This document shows, piece after piece, positions 55,241 through 63,784 of a stretch of 64,000 bases of DNA (positions are counted from its first letter, which is position 1; every line of letters begins with the position of its first letter). The translations under genes were made by a program, and so were the position numbers. Source of the DNA: Streptomyces sp. IMTB 2501 (lineage in GTDB: Bacteria > Actinomycetota > Actinomycetes > Streptomycetales > Streptomycetaceae); contig NZ_MQUS01000012.1 in the NCBI RefSeq assembly GCF_001953885.1, forward strand, positions 62,001 to 126,000, read 5' to 3'. The notes below the pieces were generated by a model. That model made no database searches. It was given only the letters and a program-made list of their open reading frames with translations, and was not told the origin of the DNA.

Positions 55241-55645
55241 GGGTTCTCCTCCCCTCGTGGCCTGGCCTTCGGGGAGTTTCCGGTGCCGGATGGCTTCCGG
55301 CTTGTGGCTGGACTTCCAGCTTGTACGGAAAGAGGCCCCTGCGTCCAAAAAGCCCAACGATCAGCACCCGAAAGTGGGTACTGCCGTGCGAGGAAAGCGC
55401 GTTGGGACGGCGCTTGTGCGGCGCTGACACCGGTCGGACGGTTGACGCGCGGGTTGCCGCCCCGGAGGACGGTGTGCTGCGGCCGGCCGGGGGCCAGGGC
55501 CGGTCCCGCGGATCAGGTCGCAGGAAATCGACGGCGTGTCATCAGCGCAGGTGAGCGGGGGCGGTGGGGGTGCCCCCGCGCCCTTGAGGCGGCGGGCGAG
55601 GGCGTGCCGGCCCCCGCGTCCGCGACAGGATCCGCCGGACAGGCT
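55241..55645. other. Intergenic region with decarboxylase promoter, no gene
   Basis: This 405-base gap separates the decarboxylase gene from the NmrA-like gene on the same strand. Apart from the promoter-like pair at 55320-55348 it holds no feature I can support. I looked for a 19-bp DmdR/IdeR iron box and found none. Confidence 0.55.
55320..55348 (-). promoter_or_regulatory. Likely promoter of the decarboxylase/monooxygenase pair
   Basis: On the minus strand TTGGAC (55348-55343) and TACAAG (55325-55320) are spaced by 17 bases. The predicted transcript would start near 55313, about 70 bases before the ATG. Confidence 0.5.
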
Positions 55646-56476
55646 CTAGGCCGGTCCCGTGAAGTCCGCGGTGTGGTCGCGCGCCCACTGGGCGAAGGTG
55701 CGGGCCGGGGTGCCGGTGATCTTCTCCACCGTGCCGGTGATCTCCGGTGGCACACCGACGCTCTCCTCGTAGGTCCGCAGCAGCCGCCCGAGCGCCTCGG
55801 GCGGTACGTGCGGGAACAACTCCGGGCCCGCCTCGCGCGGGTCCGCCTCCGCGAACGTCAGCTCTCTGCCGACGGCGGCGCCGATCGCCGCGACCTGCTC
55901 GGCGTTGGTGGTCGCCGCGGGCCCGGTCAGCCGGTGGACGGCGCCCTCGTGTCCGCCGTCGAGCAGGGCCCGCTCGGCGACGGCCGCGATGTCGTCCTCG
56001 TGGATGGGTGCGGAGAGCGCGCCCGCAAAGACCCCGCGGACGGTGTTCCCGGCGCGGATCTGCGGCGCCCACTGCAGTGCGTTGGTGGCGAAGGCGTTGG
56101 GCCGCAGGAAGGTCCGGTCGAGCCCGCTGTCGCGGATCTGCCGCTCGACGGTGGCGTGCATGACGTGGAGGGGGTGGGTCTCGTCGGCGCCCTCCTGGAT
56201 CATGCCGCTGGAGAGGAACACGACCTGCCGCACCCCCTGGGCGCGGGCCGCCGCCAGCAGGTCGGCCGCGCGGGGGTGCGCGTAGAGGAAGAGGGCCGTC
56301 GCCCCGCCGAACAGGGCGGCCGGGTCGTCCGGCTGGAACCGCACCACCTCGGCACCGTCGGGCAGTCCGGCCCGCTGCGGGTCGCGGGTGAGCGCCCGCA
56401 CGGGTCGGCCGGCGGCGAGGAGACGGTCGACAAGGGCACGGCCGACATTGCCGGTCGCACCGGTCACCACGATCAC
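55646..56476 (-). CDS. NmrA-like NAD(P)-binding oxidoreductase
   Basis: A 276-residue atypical short-chain dehydrogenase. The N-terminal dinucleotide motif MIVVTGATGNVGRALVDRLL is clear, followed by RALTRDPQRAGLP and VVFLSSGMIQEG. The Tyr-Lys catalytic pair of classical SDRs is absent, placing it with NmrA/quinone-sensor-like proteins. The substrate is unknown. It stands alone between pepN and the siderophore-type pair. Confidence 0.87.
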   Translation of the reverse strand: MIVVTGATGNVGRALVDRLLAAGRPVRALTRDPQRAGLPDGAEVVRFQPDDPAALFGGATALFLYAHPRAADLLAAARAQGVRQVVFLSSGMIQEGADETHPLHVMHATVERQIRDSGLDRTFLRPNAFATNALQWAPQIRAGNTVRGVFAGALSAPIHEDDIAAVAERALLDGGHEGAVHRLTGPAATTNAEQVAAIGAAVGRELTFAEADPREAGPELFPHVPPEALGRLLRTYEESVGVPPEITGTVEKITGTPARTFAQWARDHTADFTGPA

Positions 56477-56587
56477 GGAAGGTGCCTCCGAAAGCTCGGC
56501 TGATCGTTCCTGACCCTGTCGAGCCTAAGAAGGTGTACGGGCCACGGCATCGGCTGCAGGGACCAGCCGCGGCCTAGGCCGCCGGAC

Positions 56588-59104
56588 CTACTCCGCCCGC
56601 GCCCCCTGTTCCGCCGGTTCCGCCTGCTCGCCGCGCACCCGCAGGGCCCGGGCCAGGTCGTCGAGCCGGTCGGCGAGCGTACGGCGCAGGGCCGGGGTGG
56701 GGTCGGCGTCGCGCAGACAGGCCTCGCCGGCCCGCAGGTTCTCGGTGCCGACGGCGTGGGCCGGGAAGGCCCAGCGGCCGGCGGCGACCGCTATGGCGGG
56801 GCCGCGCCGGGCCGAGAGGGCCACGGCGTCCGGGTAGAAGCGTGGCACGTACTCCCGTACCAGATCGGCCTGTTCGGGTTGCCAGAAGCCCTGCGCGGTG
56901 GCCGTGAAGAGGTAGTTGGACAGGTCGTCGCCGGCGAACATCGCCTCCCAGGCCGCCCGCTTGGCCTCCGGGTCGGGCAGGGCGGCGCGGCAGCGGGCGG
57001 CACCCTCCTGGCCGGTGGCGCTCGGGTCGCGCTCCAGCTCGGCGGCGATGGCGGCCGCGTCGGTGGCGCCGAGCGCGGCGAGCCGCCCGAGGATACGCCA
57101 GCGCAGCTCCGGGTCGAGTTCCGGCCCGCCGGGCACCGTGCCGTCGGCGAGCCAGGCGGCGATGGTGTCGGGGTGGGCGGCCGCGCCGATCAGATGGCGT
57201 ACGGCGATCAGGCGCAGGCCCGGATGGTCGCCGTCCTCGGTGCGCCGCAGCAGGTCGCGGCAGAGGGCGGTGAGGGTGCCCAGGGCGGCCGGACGGTCCT
57301 CGGCCGGCAGGTACTGGTCGGCGAGCTGGCCGGAGGCGAAGGCGAGCACGCCCTGGACCACGGCCAGGTCGGTCTCGCGCGGGAGGTGGGCGCGGGCCGT
57401 CTCCAGGTAGGCGGCGGGCGCCAGTTCGCCGTCGCGCACGGCGTCCCGGAGGGCGTTCCAGACGACCGCGCGGGTGAGCGGGTCGGGCAGGCCGGACAGG
57501 CCGGCCCGGACCGTCGCGAAGGACTCGGCGTCGAAGCGGACCTTGGCGTAGGTGAGGTCGCCGTCGTTGAGCAGGAGCAGCGCGGGACGCTTGCCGATGG
57601 GCCGCGGTGCGCTCTGCGGGACGTCCAGGTCGAGGCGTGTGCGCAGCACCAGCCGGCCCTCGTCGGCGACGTCGCGGTCGTACAGACCGGCGGTGAGGCG
57701 GTGCGGACGGCTGCCCGCGAGGTCGACGGTCAGGGTGCAGGCGCCGTCGGCGGAGTCGACGCGGGGCGTCAGCTTGTCCACACCGGTGGTGCGCAGCCAG
57801 CTGTCGGCCCAGGCGGGTACGTCGCGGTCGGTGGCGGAGGCCAGGGAGTCGATGAAGTCGGCGAGCGTGGCGTTGCCGAACCTGTGCCGGGCGAAGTGGT
57901 TGTTGATGCCCGCGAGGAAGTCCTTCTCGCCGAGCCAGGCGGCCAGCTGGCGCAGCGCGGAGGCGCCCTTGGAGTAGGAGATGCCGTCGAAGTTGAGCAG
58001 CGCGGAGGCCGTGTCGTCGACCTTCTCCGGGGCGACCGGGTGGGTGGTGGGGCGCTGGTCGGCGTCGTAGCCCCAGGCCTTGCGGGTGACGCCGAACTCG
58101 GTCCAGGGGCCGGTGAATCGAGTGGCCTCGGCGGTGGTCTGGTAGCCCATGTACTCGGCGAAGGACTCGTTCAGCCAGATGTCGTCCCACCACTTGAGGG
58201 TGACGAGATCACCGAACCACATGTGGGCCATCTCGTGCGCGACGACCATGGCGCGGGTCTGCCGCTCGGTGTCGGTGACGGCGGAGCGGTAGACGAACTC
58301 GTCGCGGAAGGTGACCAGGCCCGGGTTCTCCATGGCGCCCGCGTTGAACTCGGGGACGAACGCCTGGTCGTAGGAGTCGAAGGGGTAGGGCTCCTCGAAC
58401 TTCTCGTGGTAGCGGTCGAAGCACGCGCGCGTGACCTCGAAGATCTCCTCGGCATCCACGTCGAGGTGGGGCGCGAGGGAGCGGCGGCAGTGGATGCCGA
58501 AGGGCAGTCCCCGGTGCTCGGTGCGCACCGAGTGCCAGGGGCCGCCGGCCACGGCGACGAGGTAGGTGGAGATCGGCGGGGTGGGCGCGGCCTGCCAGAC
58601 GCCGTCGGCACGCTGTTCGGTGATGCCGTTGGCGAGCACGGTCCAGCCTTCGGGGGCCTTGACGGAGACCTCGAAGACGGCTTTCAGGTCGGGCTGGTCG
58701 AAGGCGGCGAAGACACGCTGGACGTCGTCCATGAACATCTGCGTGTAGACGTACGTCTCGCCGTCGCTGGGGTCGTTGAAGCGGTGCATGCCCTCGCCGG
58801 TGCGGGAGTAGCGCATGGCCGCGTCGACGCGCAGCTCGTGCTCGCCCGCGGTGAGGTTCTTCAGCGGGAGGCGGCCGTCGTCGAGCGCCTCCGGGTCCAT
58901 GGGCTGTCCGTCGAGTGTGACCGTGCGCAGCTCGGCGGGCTTCAGCTCGACGAACGTGTCCCCGGCGGACCGCGCGGTGAACCGGATCACGGTGCGGGAG
59001 TCGAAGGTCTCGTCCCCGGTCGTGAGGTCCAGTTCGACCGTGTAGCGGCGGACGTCGAGGAGCTGTGCTCGGAGCTGCGCTTCATCGCGCGTGAGTACGG
59101 ACAT
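56588..59104 (-). CDS. pepN: Aminopeptidase N (M1 family)
   Basis: An 838-residue cytoplasmic zinc aminopeptidase. The exopeptidase motif GAMEN is at 256-260, zinc ligands H290, H294 and E313 with catalytic E291 form HEMAH-x18-E, and the tyrosine region EYMGYQTT follows. The C-terminal ERAP1-like helical domain completes the usual actinobacterial architecture. It releases N-terminal residues from peptides. The ATG at 59104 gives MSVLTRDEAQLRAQLLD, a normal start. Its upstream region is filled by a tandem repeat array. Confidence 0.95.
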   Translation of the reverse strand: MSVLTRDEAQLRAQLLDVRRYTVELDLTTGDETFDSRTVIRFTARSAGDTFVELKPAELRTVTLDGQPMDPEALDDGRLPLKNLTAGEHELRVDAAMRYSRTGEGMHRFNDPSDGETYVYTQMFMDDVQRVFAAFDQPDLKAVFEVSVKAPEGWTVLANGITEQRADGVWQAAPTPPISTYLVAVAGGPWHSVRTEHRGLPFGIHCRRSLAPHLDVDAEEIFEVTRACFDRYHEKFEEPYPFDSYDQAFVPEFNAGAMENPGLVTFRDEFVYRSAVTDTERQTRAMVVAHEMAHMWFGDLVTLKWWDDIWLNESFAEYMGYQTTAEATRFTGPWTEFGVTRKAWGYDADQRPTTHPVAPEKVDDTASALLNFDGISYSKGASALRQLAAWLGEKDFLAGINNHFARHRFGNATLADFIDSLASATDRDVPAWADSWLRTTGVDKLTPRVDSADGACTLTVDLAGSRPHRLTAGLYDRDVADEGRLVLRTRLDLDVPQSAPRPIGKRPALLLLNDGDLTYAKVRFDAESFATVRAGLSGLPDPLTRAVVWNALRDAVRDGELAPAAYLETARAHLPRETDLAVVQGVLAFASGQLADQYLPAEDRPAALGTLTALCRDLLRRTEDGDHPGLRLIAVRHLIGAAAHPDTIAAWLADGTVPGGPELDPELRWRILGRLAALGATDAAAIAAELERDPSATGQEGAARCRAALPDPEAKRAAWEAMFAGDDLSNYLFTATAQGFWQPEQADLVREYVPRFYPDAVALSARRGPAIAVAAGRWAFPAHAVGTENLRAGEACLRDADPTPALRRTLADRLDDLARALRVRGEQAEPAEQGARAE

Positions 59105-59210
59105 GCAGGCCATGCTGCCTGATGGCACTGACAGCGCACAGGGGGTGGATGGGTTCGCGGCTTATGTCCGGATGGCCGCCCGCGGTCGGGCCCGGCGCAC
59201 GCCCCCGGTC

Positions 59211-59371
59211 GTGTCCGGCACGCGCCCCCGGTCGTGTCCGGCTCACGCCCCGGTTGTGTCCGGCTCACGCCCCGGTTGCGTCCGGCTCACGCCCCGGTTG
59301 CGTCCGGCTCACCACCCCCGGTTGCGTCCGGCTCACCACCCCCAGCCGCGTCCAGATCACCACCCCGGCCG
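59211..59371. repeat. 22-24 bp tandem repeat array, 7 units
   Basis: Units beginning GTGTCCGGCT or GCGTCCGGCT start at 59211, 59234, 59256, 59278, 59300, 59324 and 59348. The middle three are almost identical; outer ones vary and the last two have CACCACC instead of CACGCC. The array fills the gap between the chorismate mutase stop (59380) and the pepN start (59104). There are no spacers. Confidence 0.93.
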
Positions 59372-59379
59372 GCCGGGTA

Positions 59380-59727
59380 TCAGGCGTCCGGCTGCTGGCC
59401 GTTGGCGGCGTCCTCGGCGATGCGCTCGTGGTGCCGGATCACCTCGGCGATGATGAAGTTCAGGAACTTCTCGGCGAAGGCCGGGTCGAGCTTGGCGTTC
59501 TCCGCGAGGCGTCGCAGCCGCTCGATCTGGCGGGCCTCGCGGGTCGGGTCGGCGGGCGGCAACTGGTGCACCGCCTTGAGCCGGCCGACCTGCTGCGTGG
59601 CCTTGAACCGCTCGGCGAGCAGGTGGACGACGGCCGCGTCGATGTTGTCGATGCTGTCGCGCAGCCGCTCCAGTTCCTGGCGGACCTCGGGGTCCACGTC
59701 ACCGGTTCCGGTGTTGCTGGTGGTCAT
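59380..59727 (-). CDS. Chorismate mutase, AroQ type
   Basis: A 115-residue monofunctional mutase turning chorismate to prephenate for Phe/Tyr synthesis. The AroQ helix pattern is LRDSIDNIDAAVVHLLAERF, VGRLKA and FLNFIIAEVIRHHERIAEDA, with the substrate-binding Arg near the N-terminus and REARQIERLRR. There is no signal peptide, so it is the cytosolic form. ATG at 59727 follows AGGG; a GTG three codons earlier is possible. It lies 5 bases after the AraC gene and may be co-transcribed. Confidence 0.9.
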   Translation of the reverse strand: MTTSNTGTGDVDPEVRQELERLRDSIDNIDAAVVHLLAERFKATQQVGRLKAVHQLPPADPTREARQIERLRRLAENAKLDPAFAEKFLNFIIAEVIRHHERIAEDAANGQQPDA

Positions 59728-59732
59728 GCTTG

Positions 59733-60650
59733 TCACCCTATGGGTTCGCCGGGCCGGGCCTCGGCGCTGTCCGGAGAGTGGATCATCGGCGGATCGTCAG
59801 GGTCCGGGACGTGGTCGCTCCAGCCGCCGGGGACACTGCGGCCCTGCTGCGCGCGGAAGCGGACCGGGGCGAGGCCCACCCGGCGGGTGAACAGCCGGGA
59901 GAAGTAAGCGGGGTCGTCGTAGCCGACGCGGCGGGCGACGGCGGCGACGGGCAGCTCGGTGGCGGCGAGGAGCTCCTTGGCGCGGGCGAGGCGGATGCCG
60001 AGCAGATAGTCCTTGGGGCTGCAGCCGGCGGCCCGGCGGACGGCGCCGCGCAGCTCGGTGGGGGTCATGCCGTGCACGCGCGCGTGGTCCGCGACGCTCA
60101 TCGGGGTGCAGGCGTCCCGGGCGAGCGCCTGGAGCACCTGGTCGCCGTCCGGGGCGAGGTCGGCGCGGGCGCGACGCAGGGCGACGAGGAGTTCGTGCAC
60201 GGCGGCGCCGGTCTCCACCTCCAGCAGCGGGTTGCCGCGGCGGGCGGCGCGGGCGATGCGGGCGACCACCGCGCGGGGCCCCGAGGCGTCCGAGAGCGGC
60301 ACGACGGGCCGCTCGGGCTCGATGTAGCCCAGTTCGGTGTACGTCTCCGTGGCGGGCCCGGCGAAGTCGACGAAGCCCTCGTCCCAGCCGGTGTCCGGAT
60401 CGGGCGCGTAGTGGTGGGGCACGCCGGGGGTGAGCCAGAGCAGCGCGGGCGCGGTGACGGTCGTACGGCGGCCGTCGGGCCCCCGGTACCAGCCGCCGCC
60501 CGCGCTGATCACGACGGCCACGTGGTGGTCCAGGGTGCGCGGGCCGACCGTGGGCAGCGCGCCGTGCTGGAGGCCGACGCCGAGGCAGACCAGGCCGAGG
60601 CGGTGGTGTGCGGGGCCGGGGCTGAAGAACCGCATCCAGGTCTGGTACAT
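59733..60650 (-). CDS. AraC-family transcriptional regulator
   Basis: A 305-residue regulator. The N-terminal cupin-like effector domain has HHVAVVISAGGGWYRGPDGR and LLWLTPGVPHHYAPDPDTGW. The C-terminal double helix-turn-helix (about 185-285) ends with AVARRVGYDDPAYFSRLFTR, the classic AraC signature. It diverges from a GH35 beta-galactosidase gene, so the ligand is probably a galactoside-type sugar (inference). I chose the ATG at 60650 because GGGAGGAG lies 4-5 bases before it. Repeated TTTTGTCCA elements fill the shared control region. Confidence 0.9.
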   Translation of the reverse strand: MYQTWMRFFSPGPAHHRLGLVCLGVGLQHGALPTVGPRTLDHHVAVVISAGGGWYRGPDGRRTTVTAPALLWLTPGVPHHYAPDPDTGWDEGFVDFAGPATETYTELGYIEPERPVVPLSDASGPRAVVARIARAARRGNPLLEVETGAAVHELLVALRRARADLAPDGDQVLQALARDACTPMSVADHARVHGMTPTELRGAVRRAAGCSPKDYLLGIRLARAKELLAATELPVAAVARRVGYDDPAYFSRLFTRRVGLAPVRFRAQQGRSVPGGWSDHVPDPDDPPMIHSPDSAEARPGEPIG

Positions 60651-60682
60651 CGGCGCTCCTCCCGGAGTCGGCGACGGCGGAC

Positions 60683-60765
60683 TTTTGTCCAAACGTCTGT
60701 GCCCGGCGCTTCTGTCCAGCTTTTACGCCCGGCGTTTTTGTCCAAGCAGCGCCGATCTTCGTCCA
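60683..60765. promoter_or_regulatory. Four spaced TTTTGTCCA-type elements, likely AraC sites
   Basis: TTTTGTCCAA (60683), CTTCTGTCCA (60709), TTTTTGTCCAA (60735) and TTCGTCCA (60758) recur at 26-27 then 21 bases, with GCCCGGCG between the first three. Spacing near whole helical turns and location between the divergent regulator and beta-galactosidase genes suggest binding by the AraC protein. Read on the minus strand they contain TTGGACA, so some may double as -35 boxes. Confidence 0.6.
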
Positions 60766-60801
60766 TGGCGCCGGCCTCCGGAAGGGGTGAGGCTTGGGCG
60801 C

Positions 60802-62559
60802 ATGGGTGAGTTCACGGTGGGGGAATCCGACTTCCTGCTGGACGGGAAGCCGGTACGGCTGCTGTCCGGGGCACTGCACTACTTCCGGGTGCACGAGGAG
60901 CACTGGCGGCACCGGCTGGCGATGCTGCGGGCGATGGGTCTGAACTGCGTGGAGACGTACGTCCCGTGGAACCTGCACTGGCCGGTCCCGGGCGGCTACC
61001 GGGACGTGCGGGCGCTCGGCCGGTTCCTGGACGCGGTCCGCGAGTCGGGTCTGTGGGCGATCGTGCGGCCGGGCCCGTACATCTGTGCCGAGTGGGAGAA
61101 CGGCGGGCTGCCGCCCTGGGTGACGGGCGAGGCGGGCACGCGCGTGCGCACGCGTGACGAGCGTTATCTGTCCCGCGTGGAGCACTGGTTCCACCATCTG
61201 ACGCACGAGATCGTGCCCCGGCAGATCGACCGCGGCGGCCCGGTGATCCTGGTGCAGATCGAGAACGAGTACGGCAGCTACGGCAGCGACACCGGGTATC
61301 TGGAGCAACTGGCGGGTCTGCTGCGTGCCGAGGGGGTCACGGCTGCGCTGTTCACCTCGGACGGCCCCGAGGACCACATGCTGACCGGCGGTTCGCTGCC
61401 CGGGGTGCTCGCCACGGTGAATTTCGGCTCCCACGCTCGCGAGGCCTTCGCGACGCTGCGCAGGCACCGCCCAGCGGGCCCGCTGATGTGCATGGAGTTC
61501 TGGTGCGGCTGGTTCGACCACTGGGCTGGCGAGCACGTCGTACGGGATCCGGAGGAGGCCGCCGGGGTGCTGCGGGAGATCCTGGAGTGCGGGGCGTCGG
61601 TGAACCTCTACATGGCGCATGGCGGCACGAGCTTCGGCGGCTGGGCGGGCGCCAACCGGGGCGGCGGCGCGCTGCACGAGGGCCCGCTGGAGCCGGATGT
61701 GACCTCGTACGACTACGACGCCCCGGTGGACGAGTACGGCCGCCCGACGGAGAAGTTCTGGCGCTTCCGCGAGGTACTGGCCGACTACCGCACCGAGCCG
61801 CTGCCCGAACTCCCGCCGCAGCCCGCGCGGTTGGGCCACTCGGCCGAGGTGACGCTCGACGGCTGGGCGTCCCTGGGAGACGTCCTGGGGACCCTGGGCG
61901 GCGAGGAGACCGTGGCACCGATGCCGCCCACCTTCGAGGAACTGAACGTCACCCGGGGACTGGTGCGCTACGAGGTGGACGTGCCCGGCCCGCGCCGGCC
62001 GTGTCCGCTGACCCTGCGCGGGCTGCGGGACCTCGCGGTGGTGTACGTGGACGGCGAGCGGGCCGGGGTGCTCACCGAGGAGGAGCCGCGGCTGCAGGAG
62101 CCCGTCGCGGGCCCCGCGCGCGTGGAGGCATGGGTGGAGTCTCTCGGGCGGGTGAACTACGGGCCGCGCTTCGGCGAGGCGAAGGGGATCACCGGCGGCA
62201 TCCTGCACGAGCGGCAGTTTCTGCACGGGGTACGCGCGCGTGGGCTGGATCTGGACGCCTTCTCGGGCGGTGTGGCGAAGGTGCCGTTCGGTGCGCTGCC
62301 CGAGGGGGGCGCGGCGGGTCTGTACCGGGGCACCGTCCTGGTCCGCGGGGCCGGGGACGCCCGGCTGGAGCTGCCCGGCCTCACGCGCGGTTTCGTCTGG
62401 ATCAACGGCTTCGAACTGGGGCGTTACTGGTCGGTGGGCCCCCAGCGATCCCTGTACGTGCCCGGCCCGGTGCTACGGGAGGGCGAGAACGAGGTGTGGG
62501 TACTGGAGCTGCAGGAGACTGACCCGGACCGGCCGGCGCCCCGGCTGCTGCCGGTGTGA
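60802..62559 (+). CDS. Beta-galactosidase, glycoside hydrolase family 35
   Basis: A 585-residue GH35 enzyme. The acid/base glutamate is E156 in VQIENEYGSYG and the nucleophile E232 in CMEFWCGWFDHW. Other landmarks are LSGALHYFRVHEEHWRHRL, VPWNLHWPVPGGYRDV and RPGPYICAEWENGGLPPW. The C-terminal jelly-roll part contains GFVWINGFELGRYWSVGPQ. There is no signal peptide, so it acts inside the cell on imported galactosides. The AraC gene upstream is its likely regulator. Confidence 0.94.
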   Translation: MGEFTVGESDFLLDGKPVRLLSGALHYFRVHEEHWRHRLAMLRAMGLNCVETYVPWNLHWPVPGGYRDVRALGRFLDAVRESGLWAIVRPGPYICAEWENGGLPPWVTGEAGTRVRTRDERYLSRVEHWFHHLTHEIVPRQIDRGGPVILVQIENEYGSYGSDTGYLEQLAGLLRAEGVTAALFTSDGPEDHMLTGGSLPGVLATVNFGSHAREAFATLRRHRPAGPLMCMEFWCGWFDHWAGEHVVRDPEEAAGVLREILECGASVNLYMAHGGTSFGGWAGANRGGGALHEGPLEPDVTSYDYDAPVDEYGRPTEKFWRFREVLADYRTEPLPELPPQPARLGHSAEVTLDGWASLGDVLGTLGGEETVAPMPPTFEELNVTRGLVRYEVDVPGPRRPCPLTLRGLRDLAVVYVDGERAGVLTEEEPRLQEPVAGPARVEAWVESLGRVNYGPRFGEAKGITGGILHERQFLHGVRARGLDLDAFSGGVAKVPFGALPEGGAAGLYRGTVLVRGAGDARLELPGLTRGFVWINGFELGRYWSVGPQRSLYVPGPVLREGENEVWVLELQETDPDRPAPRLLPV

Positions 62560-62617
62560 CCAGCGGCCCGTGCCGCCTACAGTGGAGAGGAGTTCCGGCG
62601 TCTTTGGGGGTGCGGAC

Positions 62618-63499
62618 GTGGCGAACGGCGGACCGGTCCAGCACGGCTACCCGCACCTGGAGACGGTGCGGGCCGCCATCACGGCGCTGTACAAGCGCCT
62701 GTCCTACGACACCGTCCAGACGTTCTCGACCAGCCTGGTCCCGGCCGACGTGGCCTTCTGCGACACCGACGACCTGCATCTGGGCGCGCAGCGGGTGGCC
62801 CGCGAGATCGTGCGGCACTTCCGGCTGCCGGACGCGCGGCTGATCGTCGGCTTCCGGGAGATGACCCACGCGGCGAACGTCGAACTGGCGGCGGGCCCCG
62901 AGTACTTCGTGGAGCTGAACGACCGTTTCCGCACTCATCGCAGGGACATCGGCGCGGCGCTCGCCCACGAGGTGGCGCACGTCTATCTGCACCGCCTGGA
63001 CCTCATCTTCCCGACCACGGCGGAGAACGAGATCCTCACGGACACGGTGACGGCCTATCTGGGCGCGGGCTGGCTGCTGCTGGACGCCTTCCGGGAGGAC
63101 GCGGTCTCCTCGCAGAAGCTCGGCTACCTCACCCCGGAGGAGTTCGGGTACGTCCTGGCCAAGCGGGCGCTGGTCTTCCACGAGGACCCCTCGGTGTGGT
63201 TCACCAGCCCGCAGGCCTACGACGCGTACACCAAGGGCATGGCGCAGGCCCGCCGGGACGAGCAGCAGCCGCCGCTGACCGGGGCCGGCTGGGCGGGCCG
63301 GCGCCGCTACGCCCACGACCGCCGGCACGCGCCCTCGGCCCAGCCCGGGGTGTCCTACGCCTTCACCCCCGACCCCGCCGGCCACCTCCGCGTGACCTTT
63401 CCCTGCCCCACCTGCCACCAGCGGATCCGGGTACCGGTGAAGGGCCGGGTACGCGCGCGGTGCGGGCTGTGCCGGACGGTGCTGGAGTGCGACACCTAG
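62618..63499 (+). CDS. Zincin-like metallopeptidase with C-terminal zinc ribbon
   Basis: A 293-residue protein. The zincin motif ALAHEVAHVYLHRLDL has HExxH at 117-121, and a third ligand may be E138 in TAENEILTDTVTAYLGAG. The last 30 residues form a probable zinc ribbon: CPTC, then CGLC and a final CDT. Between them lie an Arg/His-rich linker (GRRRYAHDRRHAPS). The combination of a protease-like core and a ribbon suggests a nucleic-acid- or protein-bound role, unknown in detail. The GTG follows GGGGGTG. It lies 58 bases after the beta-galactosidase gene. Confidence 0.8.
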   Translation: MANGGPVQHGYPHLETVRAAITALYKRLSYDTVQTFSTSLVPADVAFCDTDDLHLGAQRVAREIVRHFRLPDARLIVGFREMTHAANVELAAGPEYFVELNDRFRTHRRDIGAALAHEVAHVYLHRLDLIFPTTAENEILTDTVTAYLGAGWLLLDAFREDAVSSQKLGYLTPEEFGYVLAKRALVFHEDPSVWFTSPQAYDAYTKGMAQARRDEQQPPLTGAGWAGRRRYAHDRRHAPSAQPGVSYAFTPDPAGHLRVTFPCPTCHQRIRVPVKGRVRARCGLCRTVLECDT

Positions 63500-63784
63500 G
63501 TTCACGGCACTCCGCTGGGCGCTGGGCGCCGCAGACCGGCCCTGGCGGTTCCGCCGCCGACAGCCTGCGCGCCCGCTCCCCCGCCTCCGCGGGTGTCCAC
63601 CGCGTGCCCTTGCCGGCGGTGGAGCCTTGGCACCGGCCCTCCATGACGGTGATCCGGCAGCCCTCCGCCGCGAAGACCCGGACGGTGAGCCCCCGCGCTC
63701 GCGTCCGGGCCGAGCCGGGCGACGAGCGGGGAGACGGCGGCCCCGGCCACCGGATTCGACGCCGTGGCACCCGACGTGCCGGTG
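63500..63784 (-). other. Intergenic stretch with possible small remnant
   Basis: No intact gene is seen. On the minus strand the piece GCRITVMEGRCQGSTAGKG followed by TRWTPAEAGERARRLSAAEP has coding-like composition but no start with a ribosome site and no family I recognise. Confidence 0.3.

Noticed and set aside
55241..55500. Iron-responsive DmdR/IdeR box before the siderophore-type pair
   Set aside because: No 19-bp palindrome of the TTAGGTTAG type is present in this stretch.
59211..59371. CRISPR array
   Set aside because: Units are directly adjacent with no unique spacers and there are no cas genes.
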